A stretch of 44,345 nt of DNA from Alkalibacterium kapii (lineage in GTDB: Bacteria > Bacillota > Bacilli > Lactobacillales > Carnobacteriaceae_A). Each line of letters opens with the position of its first letter. Within the stretch, counting starts at the first letter, position 1. The stretch lies in the NCBI RefSeq assembly GCF_007988865.1, contig NZ_BJUY01000016.1, forward strand, positions 1-44,345, given 5' to 3'. The position numbers and the translations under genes were made by a program. Under the pieces are notes generated by a model that worked only from the letters and a program-made list of their open reading frames with translations, did not search any database and was not told the DNA's origin. Below, piece by piece: positions 15,247 through 24,940 of this stretch.

Positions 15247-17436
15247 ATGAAAGACATATTTCAAACATTAAAACATCATTACGGTTATGATTCCTTCAGA
15301 CCTGGACAAAAAGAGCTGATCGAAGCCATTTTGAATGGTAAAGATGCACTAGGAGTTATGCCAACGGGTGGTGGAAAATCTGTATGCTACCAGATTCCTG
15401 CAATCATTATGGATGGATTGACCTTAGTTGTATCTCCCTTGATTTCGTTGATGAAAGATCAAGTGGATGCTCTACAGACGATGGGCATCAAAGCTGCTTA
15501 TTTAAATAGTCAGCTCTCTTATACTGACCAGCGCGTAATTATGGAAGAAGCTAAAAGAGGAGAACTGGACTTACTATACGTCTCACCAGAGAGGCTTGGA
15601 AATCATCAATTCATGTCTTACGCCAGCAGCTGGAAACTTGACTTGATTGCTGTGGATGAAGCCCATTGTGTGTCTCAGTGGGGGCACGACTTTAGACCGA
15701 GTTATCAGCGCATTCCCGAATTAATGGAGGTGCTGCCTACACGACCAGTCTTTGCAGCTTTTACAGCGACCGCAACTAAAACGGTACAGAACGATATGAT
15801 TGACCAGTTGCATATGAATAATCCTTTCAAGCACATCGCAAGTTTTGATCGGCCGAATTTATATTTTTCAGTCGTCAAGCCTAAAAAGAAAGCCAATCAC
15901 TTGCTTTCTACCTTAGATAAGAAAGAATCGAGTATTATCTACTGCAATACAAGAAAAACTGTGGACAAAGTATATAAGTTACTGATAAAAAAAGGGTATC
16001 CGGCAACTTCTTACCATGCGGGCATTAGTACAGAAGAGAGAAGTCAAAATCAGGAAGCCTTTCTCTATGATAAGAAGCCAATAATGGTTGCAACCAATGC
16101 TTTTGGGATGGGTATAGACAAATCGAATGTCAGAAAAGTCATTCATTACAATATGCCACTGGACATGGAAAGTTACTATCAGGAAGCAGGTCGTGCTGGA
16201 CGAGATGGGGCGCCTTCAGAAGCGATCCTTTTCTACTCAGCTCAAGATATCATTACTAACACGATGCTGATCGAACAAGGGAATTCACCCCATGCACGAA
16301 AGAACTTGAACACGATGATCAGTTACTGTAAAACAGGAAACTGTTTAAGAAAAACTATTTTAAAGTATTTTGATCAAGAAGTAGAGTGGAAAAAGTGTGA
16401 ATACTGCTCAAACTGTGATGGTGAAACGGTTGTTACTGATATCACTGTAGAAAGCCAAAAGATATTATCGTGTATTTATAGGATGCGGCAATCATATGGA
16501 GCAGGATTAATAACAGATGTCCTTCGAGGAAAAGACAATAAGCGGATAAAGCAATTAGGATTCGATGAATTAAGTACTTACGGCTTGATGTCTGAATATA
16601 CAGATGGCGATATCAAGGATATGATAGCGATCATGTTGAGTGAAGGGTACCTGAAGTTGAGTGGTGACAGTTATCCGATCATAAAATTTACACCGCAAAC
16701 AAACGACTTACTTCAAGCTGAAGCGACATTGTCAATACGAAAAAAATTAAAACAAGAACCAGTCGCAAAACATAAAACCATAGAAAACATTGAAAACATT
16801 GAAAACTACGATGAGAAACTGTACGAGGAACTAAGAGTATTACGTAAAGAACTGGCTCAAGAAGATGGGAAACCGCCATTCATGGTCTTTACTGATCGGA
16901 GTCTTATCGATATGGCTGCCAAATATCCTTTGACGGAAGAAGGTTTTCTAGATATAAATGGCGTGGGTGACGTTAAACTGCAGGCATATGGAAAAGATTT
17001 TCTCACATTGATCAACGAATTTGTCAGTCATCGAGCGCTCGATGTGGAGACGCTGAAGAAAGAAAACATCACTACTGAAGAAGTAGTTAAGCCCGTAAAA
17101 AAAACTAAAGCGAGAAATTTCAACAACACAGTAGAAGAAACGGTCACTTATTATAAAGAAGGACAGACGATCGATGAAATAGCTGATTTGAGAAGCTTGT
17201 CTCCAGTAACCATAGTGAATCACTTATGTAAGTGGATCGAGCAAGGAGAAGAATTGGATGTATCCAGACTAGTCACTAATGAAGCCGATCAAAAAATCAG
17301 AAAAGCGATAGCCAAAGTAGGGACGGATTTTCTGAAGCCAATCAAAGAAGTTCTCGATGATTCAGTAACTTATGATGAAATCAAAATCGTTATCGCAAAA
17401 ATAAAAGTTGAAGAATCTGAAAGGGCAAGGTTATAA
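15247..17436 (+). CDS. recQ: ATP-dependent DNA helicase RecQ
   Basis: A 729-residue superfamily 2 helicase. Walker A MPTGGGKSVCYQIP is near residue 38, DEAH box VDEAHCVSQWGHDFRP near 138, and motif VI YYQEAGRAGRDGAPSEA near 311. The zinc-binding cysteines of the RQC region (CKTGNC, then CEYCSNCDG) are at about 362-396. An HRDC domain at about 520-595 includes DINGVGDVKLQAYG. The C-terminus (about 630-680, EGQTIDEIADLRSLSPVTIVN) is a helix-turn-helix extension found in many Bacillota RecQ. All helicase motifs are intact. It follows the GNAT gene with a GGTGGAGG box. No T-run terminator is seen after it. Confidence 0.97.
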   Translation: MKDIFQTLKHHYGYDSFRPGQKELIEAILNGKDALGVMPTGGGKSVCYQIPAIIMDGLTLVVSPLISLMKDQVDALQTMGIKAAYLNSQLSYTDQRVIMEEAKRGELDLLYVSPERLGNHQFMSYASSWKLDLIAVDEAHCVSQWGHDFRPSYQRIPELMEVLPTRPVFAAFTATATKTVQNDMIDQLHMNNPFKHIASFDRPNLYFSVVKPKKKANHLLSTLDKKESSIIYCNTRKTVDKVYKLLIKKGYPATSYHAGISTEERSQNQEAFLYDKKPIMVATNAFGMGIDKSNVRKVIHYNMPLDMESYYQEAGRAGRDGAPSEAILFYSAQDIITNTMLIEQGNSPHARKNLNTMISYCKTGNCLRKTILKYFDQEVEWKKCEYCSNCDGETVVTDITVESQKILSCIYRMRQSYGAGLITDVLRGKDNKRIKQLGFDELSTYGLMSEYTDGDIKDMIAIMLSEGYLKLSGDSYPIIKFTPQTNDLLQAEATLSIRKKLKQEPVAKHKTIENIENIENYDEKLYEELRVLRKELAQEDGKPPFMVFTDRSLIDMAAKYPLTEEGFLDINGVGDVKLQAYGKDFLTLINEFVSHRALDVETLKKENITTEEVVKPVKKTKARNFNNTVEETVTYYKEGQTIDEIADLRSLSPVTIVNHLCKWIEQGEELDVSRLVTNEADQKIRKAIAKVGTDFLKPIKEVLDDSVTYDEIKIVIAKIKVEESERARL

Positions 17437-17596
17437 ATAAATACAAGGAACACTTTTTAGATGAAAGTTCAAATAATCGACTTTCAATACCTTCGCATGA
17501 AAAATCAAAGAACAAATTATTTAATCTGATCAATTATTTTCGCTATACTAAAAATGTAAAGATAAACTGATAAACAAATAAGGAGGAATTGAAATA

Positions 17597-18445
17597 ATGA
17601 ATCTAACAGACACTTATACGTTACCGAATGGAATCAAAATCCCTGTAATGGGTTATGGTACCTGGCAGGTAACAGATCCAAAAGAAGCTGTAGATGGCGT
17701 AGTCAATGCGGTAAAAGAAGGTTACCGTCATATCGATACAGCGCAAATGTACGGTAACGAAGAGTACATTGGTAAAGGAATCAAAGAGTGTGGCGTTCCG
17801 CGAGAAGAGTTATTTGTAACGAGCAAGCTGAATAACAGTAATCACGGCTATGAAAAAGCGAAAAAAACAATTCAAGAATCTTTAGATAGATTAGGTTTAG
17901 ACTATCTAGACCTGTTTTTGATCCACTGGCCGGTCGTCAAAGACAACGGCGGAGACTGGCAGCAGGACAACATCGACACATGGCGAGCGCTTGAGGATAT
18001 GTATGAAGAAGGAAAGCTTAAAGCCATTGGTGTAAGTAACTTTGGTATCCCTCATTTAGAAAATATAGTGGAAAATTCTCGTATCAAACCAATGGTCAAT
18101 CAAATAAGACTGCATCCGGGCGTTCTGCAGGAGGATACAGTGGAAATGAGCCGTGATCAAAATATGGTCATTGAAGCATGGTCGCCTCTATCTCCTATGA
18201 AATATATGGAAGAAGATACAAAAGTGCAGGCAATGACGAGTGAGTACGGAAAATCGATTGCTCAAATTCTATTGAGATGGAGTCTGCAGCAGGGGTTTGT
18301 GGTGTTGACTAAATCCGTACATACGGATCGTATTAAAGAAAACGCTGATATATTCGATTTTGAACTCTCTGACGGAGACATGGCTTATTTAAACAGCCTG
18401 AAATTTGAGGACTTAAGCAAGCCGGAAGATCTAAAAGCACGCTGA
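17597..18445 (+). CDS. Aldo/keto reductase
   Basis: A 282-residue NADPH-dependent aldo/keto reductase. The family signatures are GYRHIDTAQMYGNEEYIGKG (catalytic Asp and Tyr, about residues 43-62), LDYLDLFLIHWP (with the conserved His) and the C-terminal LTKSVHTDRIKENADIFDFEL (cofactor-binding Lys-Ser; the usual Arg is also present). Similar to 2,5-diketo-gluconate reductase-type or YvgN/glyoxal reductase-type enzymes. The natural carbonyl substrate is unknown. AAGGAGG precedes the ATG. It is monocistronic by context. Confidence 0.95.
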   Translation: MNLTDTYTLPNGIKIPVMGYGTWQVTDPKEAVDGVVNAVKEGYRHIDTAQMYGNEEYIGKGIKECGVPREELFVTSKLNNSNHGYEKAKKTIQESLDRLGLDYLDLFLIHWPVVKDNGGDWQQDNIDTWRALEDMYEEGKLKAIGVSNFGIPHLENIVENSRIKPMVNQIRLHPGVLQEDTVEMSRDQNMVIEAWSPLSPMKYMEEDTKVQAMTSEYGKSIAQILLRWSLQQGFVVLTKSVHTDRIKENADIFDFELSDGDMAYLNSLKFEDLSKPEDLKAR

Positions 18446-18582
18446 ATTTAAATAGTAATAAAGAACTTGGATTCTAATAAAGGCCTTTAATTGTTCCAAT
18501 AAGTTAAAAGTGTTTACAAGATCAACAATAATGAAGCAAAACAAGTGGAGTTAAGTAATTTAAAATTAAAACTAAAATAAGG

Positions 18583-18610
18583 TTGCATTTAAGTACTCAT
18601 GTGTTATACT
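18583..18610 (+). promoter_or_regulatory. Promoter of the cold-shock gene
   Basis: TTGCAT-N16-TATACT lies about 115 bases before the cold-shock start. The long 5' leader fits cold-shock genes, whose leaders control mRNA stability and translation. The leader structure was not resolved. Confidence 0.55.
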
Positions 18611-18723
18611 GGTTTTAACATATTGTAAGAGACAACAAACGAACTGTGTAATGCATTCCGAATTGGCCTTTACGCAATAATGTAAATAATTTGTGCTGAA
18701 TGGCACGAGGAGGAATTTTTAAA

Positions 18724-18924
18724 ATGGAAACAGGTACAGTAAAATGGTTTAACGCAGAAAAAGGTTTTGGATTTATCGAACGTGAAGGCGGAGAAGACGT
18801 ATTCGTACATTTCTCAGCAATCCAGGAAGATGGATTCAAATCTTTAGACGAAGGTCAAACAGTTAACTTCGACATCGAAGAAGGTAACCGTGGACTACAA
18901 GCAGCAAACGTTACTAAAGCTTAA
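18724..18924 (+). CDS. Cold-shock protein (CspA family)
   Basis: A 66-residue single-strand nucleic-acid-binding protein. It begins [19 protein letters not shown], containing RNP1 (KGFGFIE), followed by RNP2 (VFVHFS), the two RNA-binding motifs of the five-stranded cold-shock domain. The upstream in-frame start at 18700 precedes the AGGAGG box, so the ATG at 18724 is the start. It acts as an RNA chaperone. A terminator follows. Confidence 0.97.
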   Translation: METGTVKWFNAEKGFGFIEREGGEDVFVHFSAIQEDGFKSLDEGQTVNFDIEEGNRGLQAANVTKA

Positions 18925-18943
18925 TTAACTTAAACTTTGTAAG

Positions 18944-18982
18944 AAAGGCAAGAATGTGATTAATTCATGTTCTTGTCTTTTT
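18944..18982 (+). terminator. Rho-independent terminator after the cold-shock gene
   Basis: CAAGAA (18949) pairs with TTCTTG (18970), extended by AAAG/CTTT, and followed by T residues. Confidence 0.75.
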
Positions 18983-19200
18983 AATTTCATTAGATGTTAT
19001 CTGACGCTTACATACCAATCAACTGTTAAACTTTAAAAAATAGGGTAGTTTTTCAAGAAATTGAATCGACGACCATAAAATTAAGCCCTAATACTTGAAA
19101 TAATTTGAATAACTATTAAAATATAAATGTTAGACCTAATAGCACCAAAGATTTTTTGATCATGTGAAATAAATACAAAACGACTAAGGAGATATACAAT

Positions 19201-20595
19201 ATGAGTGAAAAAAAACAGACCGTTGTCATAGGTGCGGGCCCGGGCGGGTATACTGCGGCTATTCGAGCGGCACAGTTAGGTAAAAAAGTAACGATCATTG
19301 AGAAACAATACTTTGGAGGGACATGCTTGAATATTGGATGCATTCCTTCAAAGGCTCTTATAACAGCAGCACACCGTTTTCATGACGCAACTCATTCTGA
19401 TACGTTCGGGATCACTGTAGATGATGTGAAAGTTGACTTGGACAAAACGCAGGACTGGAAAAACAATAAAGTCGTAAAAACACTGACTAATGGGGTTAAA
19501 GGTTTACTTAAAAAGAACAAAGTAGAGATTATAATGGGAACAGCTGCTTTTAAAGATGAAAAATCACTGACTGTTGAAACAGATAAAGGATCGATGGAGA
19601 TTGAATTTGATGAAGTGATACTTGCGACAGGGACCAACCGTCTAGAACTGGAAGAAGTACCATTTGGTGACCGTGTTCTTGATACCACCGGAGGACTTAA
19701 TATCAAAAAAGCGCCTCAGTCAATTATCATTATTGGAGGCGGCTATGTCGGCTCTCAACTTGCGGCAGCCTATAGTAATTTTGGTGTGCATGTAACGATC
19801 ATTGAAAAAGAATCACATATGATGCCGTTTTTCGATAAAGATATGTCTAAGATCGTTGAGCAGAACTATCGTCATAAAGGCATGGATATTATTACCGATG
19901 CGGATATCAAGAGTTCCAAAACTACTGATAAAGATATTACGGTGACCTATGTAAAAGATGGAGAAGAAAAGACAGTCACAGCAGAAGTCGCGCTTGTATC
20001 GATCGGCAGAAAACCAAATACAGATAAGCTTAATCTGGAAGCTGCCGGAGTCGAATTGACAAGTGAAGGGTTTGTTGCAGTGTCAGACAACAAACAGACC
20101 ACAGCTGAAGGCATTTATGCTATTGGTGATATTGTACCTGGAGTGACCTTAGCGAATAAAGCTTCTCACGAAGGAAAGCTAGTGGCGGGTATCATCGCCG
20201 GAGAAAATGTGGATACAAGTTATAAGCAGATCCCTATTTCTGTCTACACTGAACCCGCACTGTCAACAGCAGGGGTTTCGCTTGCTGAAGCAAAGGCTTC
20301 AAATGGTAAATATAAAGTAAGTAAGTTTTCTCTGGCAGGTAACGGTAGAGCTTTGTCACTCAATGAGACACAAGGTTTCGTTCGAATGATTACTGAACCT
20401 GAAAACCATAATACAATCGTTGGCGCTCAAATCGTTGGCGCGGGTGCAGCGGACATTATTCATGAATTGAGTTTGGCTATAGAACAGGAGATGAATGCGG
20501 AGGATATTTCACTGACTATTCACAGCCATCCTTCACTGGCGGAAACAATTATGGATACCGCTGAACTCGCATTAGATATGCCGATTCATATTTAA
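19201..20595 (+). CDS. lpdA: Dihydrolipoyl dehydrogenase
   Basis: A 464-residue FAD flavoprotein that reoxidises dihydrolipoamide with NAD+. It has the FAD loop GAGPGGYTAA (about residues 11-20), the redox disulfide GGTCLNIGCIPSKAL (39-53), the NAD loop IIGGGYVGSQLA and the C-terminal catalytic HSHPSLAET. No lipoyl domain is fused and no E1/E2 dehydrogenase or glycine-cleavage genes are adjacent. It is therefore an orphan E3 that could serve any of those complexes. Start ATG with AAGGAG. A terminator follows. Confidence 0.95.
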   Translation: MSEKKQTVVIGAGPGGYTAAIRAAQLGKKVTIIEKQYFGGTCLNIGCIPSKALITAAHRFHDATHSDTFGITVDDVKVDLDKTQDWKNNKVVKTLTNGVKGLLKKNKVEIIMGTAAFKDEKSLTVETDKGSMEIEFDEVILATGTNRLELEEVPFGDRVLDTTGGLNIKKAPQSIIIIGGGYVGSQLAAAYSNFGVHVTIIEKESHMMPFFDKDMSKIVEQNYRHKGMDIITDADIKSSKTTDKDITVTYVKDGEEKTVTAEVALVSIGRKPNTDKLNLEAAGVELTSEGFVAVSDNKQTTAEGIYAIGDIVPGVTLANKASHEGKLVAGIIAGENVDTSYKQIPISVYTEPALSTAGVSLAEAKASNGKYKVSKFSLAGNGRALSLNETQGFVRMITEPENHNTIVGAQIVGAGAADIIHELSLAIEQEMNAEDISLTIHSHPSLAETIMDTAELALDMPIHI

Positions 20596-20611
20596 AAATA
20601 TAAATAAGTAG

Positions 20612-20659
20612 CAGCCTGCAAGAATGTTCTTAGAAGAGCGTATCCTGCAGGCTGTTTTT
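20612..20659 (+). terminator. Rho-independent terminator after lpdA
   Basis: CAGCCTGCA pairs with TGCAGGCTG, followed by TTTTT. The loop is about 25 bases. Confidence 0.85.
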
Positions 20660-20839
20660 GTATGAGCTAAAAGAATTTGAACGGGGACAAGAATTGTTAA
20701 AAAGATTAATTATTCATTTAAATCATGTTATAAGAATTATTATACATTTAAAAAGCTTTTTATGTATTAAATGATAATAAAATTGAATTTATTTTATCTG
20801 TGTGTTATTCTTTAACTCGAATACATTGGAGGTCAACAC

Positions 20840-22195
20840 ATGATAAATAAATTGAAGTTTGTGCTTTTGTCACTTTTTGGGTTTGTGTTTTTTCTAGTTC
20901 CTTTTACTATTGGAGGAGAAAGTAAAATCATGCTTTCTCATATTACCGATTTTGTCAAAAATAATATACTAGAAGAATTTCTTACCTTTACTGCAGCAAG
21001 TGCGTGGATCGTATTGATCGGCACTGTCGTCTTTATATTTTATACATCAAAAAGTAAAACACTGAATAATATGTTCAAAGCCTCAGTATTGAACGTCATA
21101 TTTAGAATTACTGGTTCATTCCTTTACTTGATGGTGCTTAATGGATGGTTCAAACGTTTTGACTTTTCAAGCGTCATACTTGATCCAAATACTGGAGGAC
21201 TCATGGCAGGTGCGGAAGGTTTATTGACTACGCTTTACATAACCTTTTTTGTTGGAATCCTGGCACTTCCTTTACTTACTCACTTTGGGATCGTTGAGTT
21301 TATAGGTGTCTTGCTTGGACCCGTAGTCGAAAAATTATTCAGGGTTCCCGGTTATTCGATGATCGATGCGATTGCTTCTTTTGTAGGAGATGGGACGATA
21401 GGGATCGTAGTTACGGATAGTCAGTATCAAAGAGGCTATTATAACAGGAGAGAAGCTTATATCATTGCAACAAGTTTTTCGGTTGTGGGCATTGCATTTG
21501 CAGCAGCAGTAGCTGAAGAATTGGGATTTGGAAGTATTTTTCCTATATTTTACGGTACAATATTATTTGCAACTCTGATTATTGCCTTTATAACCGCTCG
21601 TCTGCCGCTCAAGAAATTCAAGCCGACCTATTATGAAGGGAAAAAGCCTAAGACAGTAGATGTACCTGAAGATGAAACAGTAGTAGAATATGCGTATGAT
21701 TCAGCTGTTGAACAAGCTAAGGACACAAAAGTATCACGTGCGTTTATTGAAGCACTGAAAAATATTATTCATATCTATATCGGTTTTTTGCCTATTATTA
21801 TGGCAGTAGGAACGATTTCACTCATCATTGCAGAGTACACACCGTTTTTTGATATCATAAGCGCACCTCTCGTCCCTTTGTATGAACTCTTAGGGTATAG
21901 TAGTGATATTGCGGCACAGATGGCACCAGCATCGGTTGCCGGCTTTGCAGACATGTATTTGCCCGCTTTATTTATAAAAGGCGCTGCCAGTGAAGCTGCT
22001 CGTTTCTTTATCGGCGTACTAGCCTTTACACAACTAGTCTTTATGTCAGAAACCGGCATGATTCTGGTAGAAACAAAAATGGGACTAAATTTTTGGGATG
22101 TCATCAAAGTGTTTTTGTTTAGAACGATTATTTCTATCCCAATCCTATACGTCATTACAAATCTTTTAGCCACGCTAAATGTTTTGTCATTTTAA
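20840..22195 (+). CDS. yjiH: YjiH family nucleoside-recognition (Gate) membrane protein
   Basis: A 451-residue polytopic membrane protein. Its N-terminus (KFVLLSLFGFVFFLVPFTIGGE) and paired Gate-type segments (for example AIASFVGDGTIGIVVTDSQY and AQMAPASVAGFADMYLPAL) match the YjiH family. A charged cytoplasmic loop lies at about residues 265-300. Members are presumed transporters; the substrate is unknown. GGAGG precedes the ATG. The preceding 240 bases are AT-rich and show only the lpdA terminator. It converges on the chemotaxis pseudogene across a shared terminator. Confidence 0.88.
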   Translation: MINKLKFVLLSLFGFVFFLVPFTIGGESKIMLSHITDFVKNNILEEFLTFTAASAWIVLIGTVVFIFYTSKSKTLNNMFKASVLNVIFRITGSFLYLMVLNGWFKRFDFSSVILDPNTGGLMAGAEGLLTTLYITFFVGILALPLLTHFGIVEFIGVLLGPVVEKLFRVPGYSMIDAIASFVGDGTIGIVVTDSQYQRGYYNRREAYIIATSFSVVGIAFAAAVAEELGFGSIFPIFYGTILFATLIIAFITARLPLKKFKPTYYEGKKPKTVDVPEDETVVEYAYDSAVEQAKDTKVSRAFIEALKNIIHIYIGFLPIIMAVGTISLIIAEYTPFFDIISAPLVPLYELLGYSSDIAAQMAPASVAGFADMYLPALFIKGAASEAARFFIGVLAFTQLVFMSETGMILVETKMGLNFWDVIKVFLFRTIISIPILYVITNLLATLNVLSF

Positions 22196-22222
22196 TTGAC
22201 TGTAAATAGAACCATATTAAAT

Positions 22223-22257
22223 AAAAGGCGGACGGTTTTTTAAACCACCCGCCTTTT
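22223..22257. terminator. Bidirectional Rho-independent terminator
   Basis: AAAAGGCGG pairs with CCGCCTTTT, with an inner GGTT/AACC stem. Converging genes flank both sides. Confidence 0.85.
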
Positions 22258-22263
22258 ATTTAA

Positions 22264-23136
22264 TTATAAATCGTAAGAAGATAAATAAGTCTTGTACTCA
22301 GCAATCAGTTTTTTGAAGTTACTTATACCACTGATCAGTTTTTCGATTTCTTCAGAATAACTGGAGATATTCGAACTGACTTCTTCTGTTGAAGCCGAAT
22401 TTTCTACAGCAATAGCTGATAAGGACTCAATCGTTAAAAAGAGACCGCCGATTTTTTCTGATTGATCCTGTAATGTTTCGACGGAATCAAGCATTTTTTC
22501 TGCAATGTTTTCTATCTTTGTATAGGAGTGTTCTGTTTGGTTGATTGCTTGTTTGATCGAATGACTTTCCTGGTTGATTACATCATATTGATTAGTGAGG
22601 TTATCGACCATTGTATCTACATCAGTTAAAAAACTGAAAATATTATCTTTGATTTTATTCGCCGCTGTTTCAGACTGATTGGCCAATTTACCTACTTCCG
22701 CAGCTATAACAGAAAAACCTTTACCTTTTTCTCCAGCTTGAGCAGCTTCAATTGATGCATTTAAGGCCAGCAAGTTTGTCTGGTAAGCAATGTTTGTAAC
22801 GAAGGTAGCAATTTCTTCTATTTCAGACCCTTTGCTTTTAAGCTCAATACTTTCGTTTTTAACATTCTCAAATTGTATCAAGAGTGATGAAAGACTATCG
22901 ACTGTTCCGTTAAGAGCCTTAAAAGACGACTGTATCGTTTTTAAGGCTCCTTCAAGTTCATCTTTCCAGTGTCTAATTCTTTAGTAATAATAATTTTTTT
23001 CTGTTAACGCTTTTAATTCCTGGTCGATATCTTTTATCGGAGCGTTTAGAATCTTGAAACCCCCATAAAATGAGATTACTGTGAGTGGCGTCGAGGTAGA
23101 CTTAATCAGCTTGCATTCACGTTCGTTAGAATTTAT
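22264..23136 (-). pseudogene. Decayed methyl-accepting chemotaxis protein
   Basis: The C-terminal 205 residues read as an intact MCP signalling domain, including [20 protein letters not shown] (the hairpin tip region) and [15 protein letters not shown]. The same frame continues upstream through a HAMP-like linker (PIKDIDQELKALTEKN) and the end of a hydrophobic segment. It is broken by an in-frame TAA at 22981-22983. Before about 23136 the frame closes, and the N-terminal helix and ligand-binding domain are missing. The only start left for the 3' part is a TTG without a ribosome-binding site. Hence a truncated, nonsense-interrupted receptor remnant. A sequencing error could explain the stop but not the missing sensor. 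Confidence 0.82.
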
Positions 23137-23256
23137 TTAAAAATCTTATAGCTAAAGGGAACAGATAGCTTGCTGGCGGGATGAATTTATTGACAAATGA
23201 ACTTGGTATGATAGACTTATTTTAAACTGAAATGCTTTACATACGGAGGAATGACG

Positions 23257-24597
23257 TTGATAATAGCAATTATAACTCTTATTGTTTTGATTCTTTTAAA
23301 TGGCTTTTTTGCCGCTTCTGAACTTGCTTTTGTCAACTTGAACGATAACAAAGTGAAACGCAGAGCAGATAACGGAGACAAAAAGGCTCAAAAATTATAT
23401 AAACTTATTTCTAAACCCAGTCTATTTTTGAGTACGATCCAAATTGGGATCACTCTTGCCGGTTTTCTGTCGAGTGCTTTTGCTGCTGATTTTTTTGCCG
23501 GACCTATGGCAAACTTTCTATTTGATTTAGGTGTGCCGATTTCTTTGGGTGCATTGAACTCTATATCTGTCGTTGTTATTACAATCGTGTTATCCTACTT
23601 CACTTTAGTATTCGGCGAACTTGTTCCTAAACAGCTTGCCATGCAAAAGGCTGAAATGATTGCGAATGTTGCTGTTGGACCTGTTTCTTTACTGGCAAAA
23701 GTCAGTGCGCCGATCGTAAAATTTTTAAGTTTTTCCATCCGAGTGATATTTAAGTTGTTCAAAGCTGATCCAAATGCGGAAAACGAGGATGCAACAGAAG
23801 AAGACATCAGAATGCTTGTCGATCTGGGAAGAGAGCGGGGAACGATTCATCCTGTTGAGAGGATCATGATCGAAAATATCTTTGAGTTCAATGATACGAT
23901 GGCTTCTAATATTTTAACGCATCGTACGGATATGATTGCATTGTCCACTGAGATGGACTTGGCCACTGTGCTCGATTATGTAAACAAATACCAGTTCACG
24001 CGCTTTCCTGTTTACGAAAATAACATCGATAATATCGTAGGTGTCTTACATGTCAAAGATCTCTTTCAGTACATGAAAAAAGCTGACAGTGAACCATTCT
24101 TAATGAAGGATGCGATGAGAGCACCGCATTTCGTACAGGACTCTCAGACAATAGATAAGTTGTTTGCTAAAATGCGTCAGGAAAAAACACATCTGGTCAT
24201 TGTACTAGATGAATTTGGCGGGACCCAGGGAATGATTACAATCGAAGATGTCATTGAAGAAATTGTTGGAGAAATTACCAGTGAAAGTATAGAGCCTGAT
24301 GTATCTGATGATGAAATCACTCAAATATCTGATAATCAGTACAAAGTTATCGGGACTTATCGTTTACGTGATCTGGAGCACATTTTAGATGTCAGCTTCC
24401 CTACAGATGATTTTGATACGGTAAGAGGTTTTTTGATTAATGAACTGGGACACGTACCAACTGAAAACCAGCCTGAAAAGGTGGAATACAAAAACTTGAC
24501 CTTCCTTGTTGAAGGGCTTAATGATAAACCTGTTGAAACGGTTCTTATTACTATAAATAACGAAGCAAGGGAGAAAGAGACTAAGGAAAAGAAGTGA
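23257..24597 (+). CDS. CNNM/CBS domain protein of the HlyC/CorC family
   Basis: A membrane protein of about 446 residues. The N-terminal CNNM (DUF21) domain has three or four hydrophobic segments with NGFFAASELAFV near the start and FGELVPKQLAMQKAE near 130. Two CBS domains follow (about 210-335, with TIEDVIEEIVGEI), then a CorC/HlyC C-terminal domain (about 355-435, ISDNQYKVIGTYRLRDL). Relatives move or sense Mg2+ and other divalent cations; haemolysin naming is historical. The ATG at 23251 abuts the GGAGG box, so the TTG at 23257 with seven-base spacing is the likelier start. YwbE follows 52 bases downstream. Confidence 0.9.
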   Translation: MIIAIITLIVLILLNGFFAASELAFVNLNDNKVKRRADNGDKKAQKLYKLISKPSLFLSTIQIGITLAGFLSSAFAADFFAGPMANFLFDLGVPISLGALNSISVVVITIVLSYFTLVFGELVPKQLAMQKAEMIANVAVGPVSLLAKVSAPIVKFLSFSIRVIFKLFKADPNAENEDATEEDIRMLVDLGRERGTIHPVERIMIENIFEFNDTMASNILTHRTDMIALSTEMDLATVLDYVNKYQFTRFPVYENNIDNIVGVLHVKDLFQYMKKADSEPFLMKDAMRAPHFVQDSQTIDKLFAKMRQEKTHLVIVLDEFGGTQGMITIEDVIEEIVGEITSESIEPDVSDDEITQISDNQYKVIGTYRLRDLEHILDVSFPTDDFDTVRGFLINELGHVPTENQPEKVEYKNLTFLVEGLNDKPVETVLITINNEAREKETKEKK

Positions 24598-24649
24598 GTC
24601 TTTGCCGGCATCTTTTTTAAAGGAAAAATGAAATGGAGGACAGTGAAAT

Positions 24650-24844
24650 ATGGATGGAACCAAGCGATCAGATATTGAACCAGGTAAAAAAGTAACAGTT
24701 GTACAAAAGCAGGACCAGCGTTCAGGTAAACTGACTGAAGGAGTAGTCAAAGACATTTTAACAAATTCAAAGTCTCACCCTCATGGTATAAAAGTAAGAT
24801 TAGAAAGCGGTATTGTTGGGCGGGTCAAAAAAGTTATTAATTAA
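24650..24844 (+). CDS. ywbE: YwbE family protein
   Basis: A 64-residue basic protein matching the YwbE family (DUF2196). It starts with DGTKRSDIEPGKKVTVVQKQ and contains RSGKLTEGVVKDILTNS, then HPHGIKVRLESGIVGRVK. The pattern resembles a small beta-barrel (KOW-like) and could bind nucleic acid, but no function is established. GGAGG precedes the ATG. It probably shares the transcript of the CorC-type gene and ends at a terminator. Confidence 0.9.
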   Translation: MDGTKRSDIEPGKKVTVVQKQDQRSGKLTEGVVKDILTNSKSHPHGIKVRLESGIVGRVKKVIN

Positions 24845-24855
24845 ACATTATGAAA

Positions 24856-24889
24856 AAGTATCTGTTGTCAGGAAACAGATGCTTTTTTT
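24856..24889 (+). terminator. Rho-independent terminator after ywbE
   Basis: AAGTATCTGTT pairs with AACAGATGCTT (one wobble), followed by a T-run. Confidence 0.85.
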
Positions 24890-24940
24890 AGTATATAATT
24901 AGTGTCTACTGTCAAAAATAAATTAAATCAGGAGAAATAT

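Noticed and set aside
18463-18506. Inverted repeat after the aldo/keto reductase gene as terminator
   Set aside because: The arms (AACTT...AAGTT with AAGGCCTT inside) are imperfect and no T-run follows.
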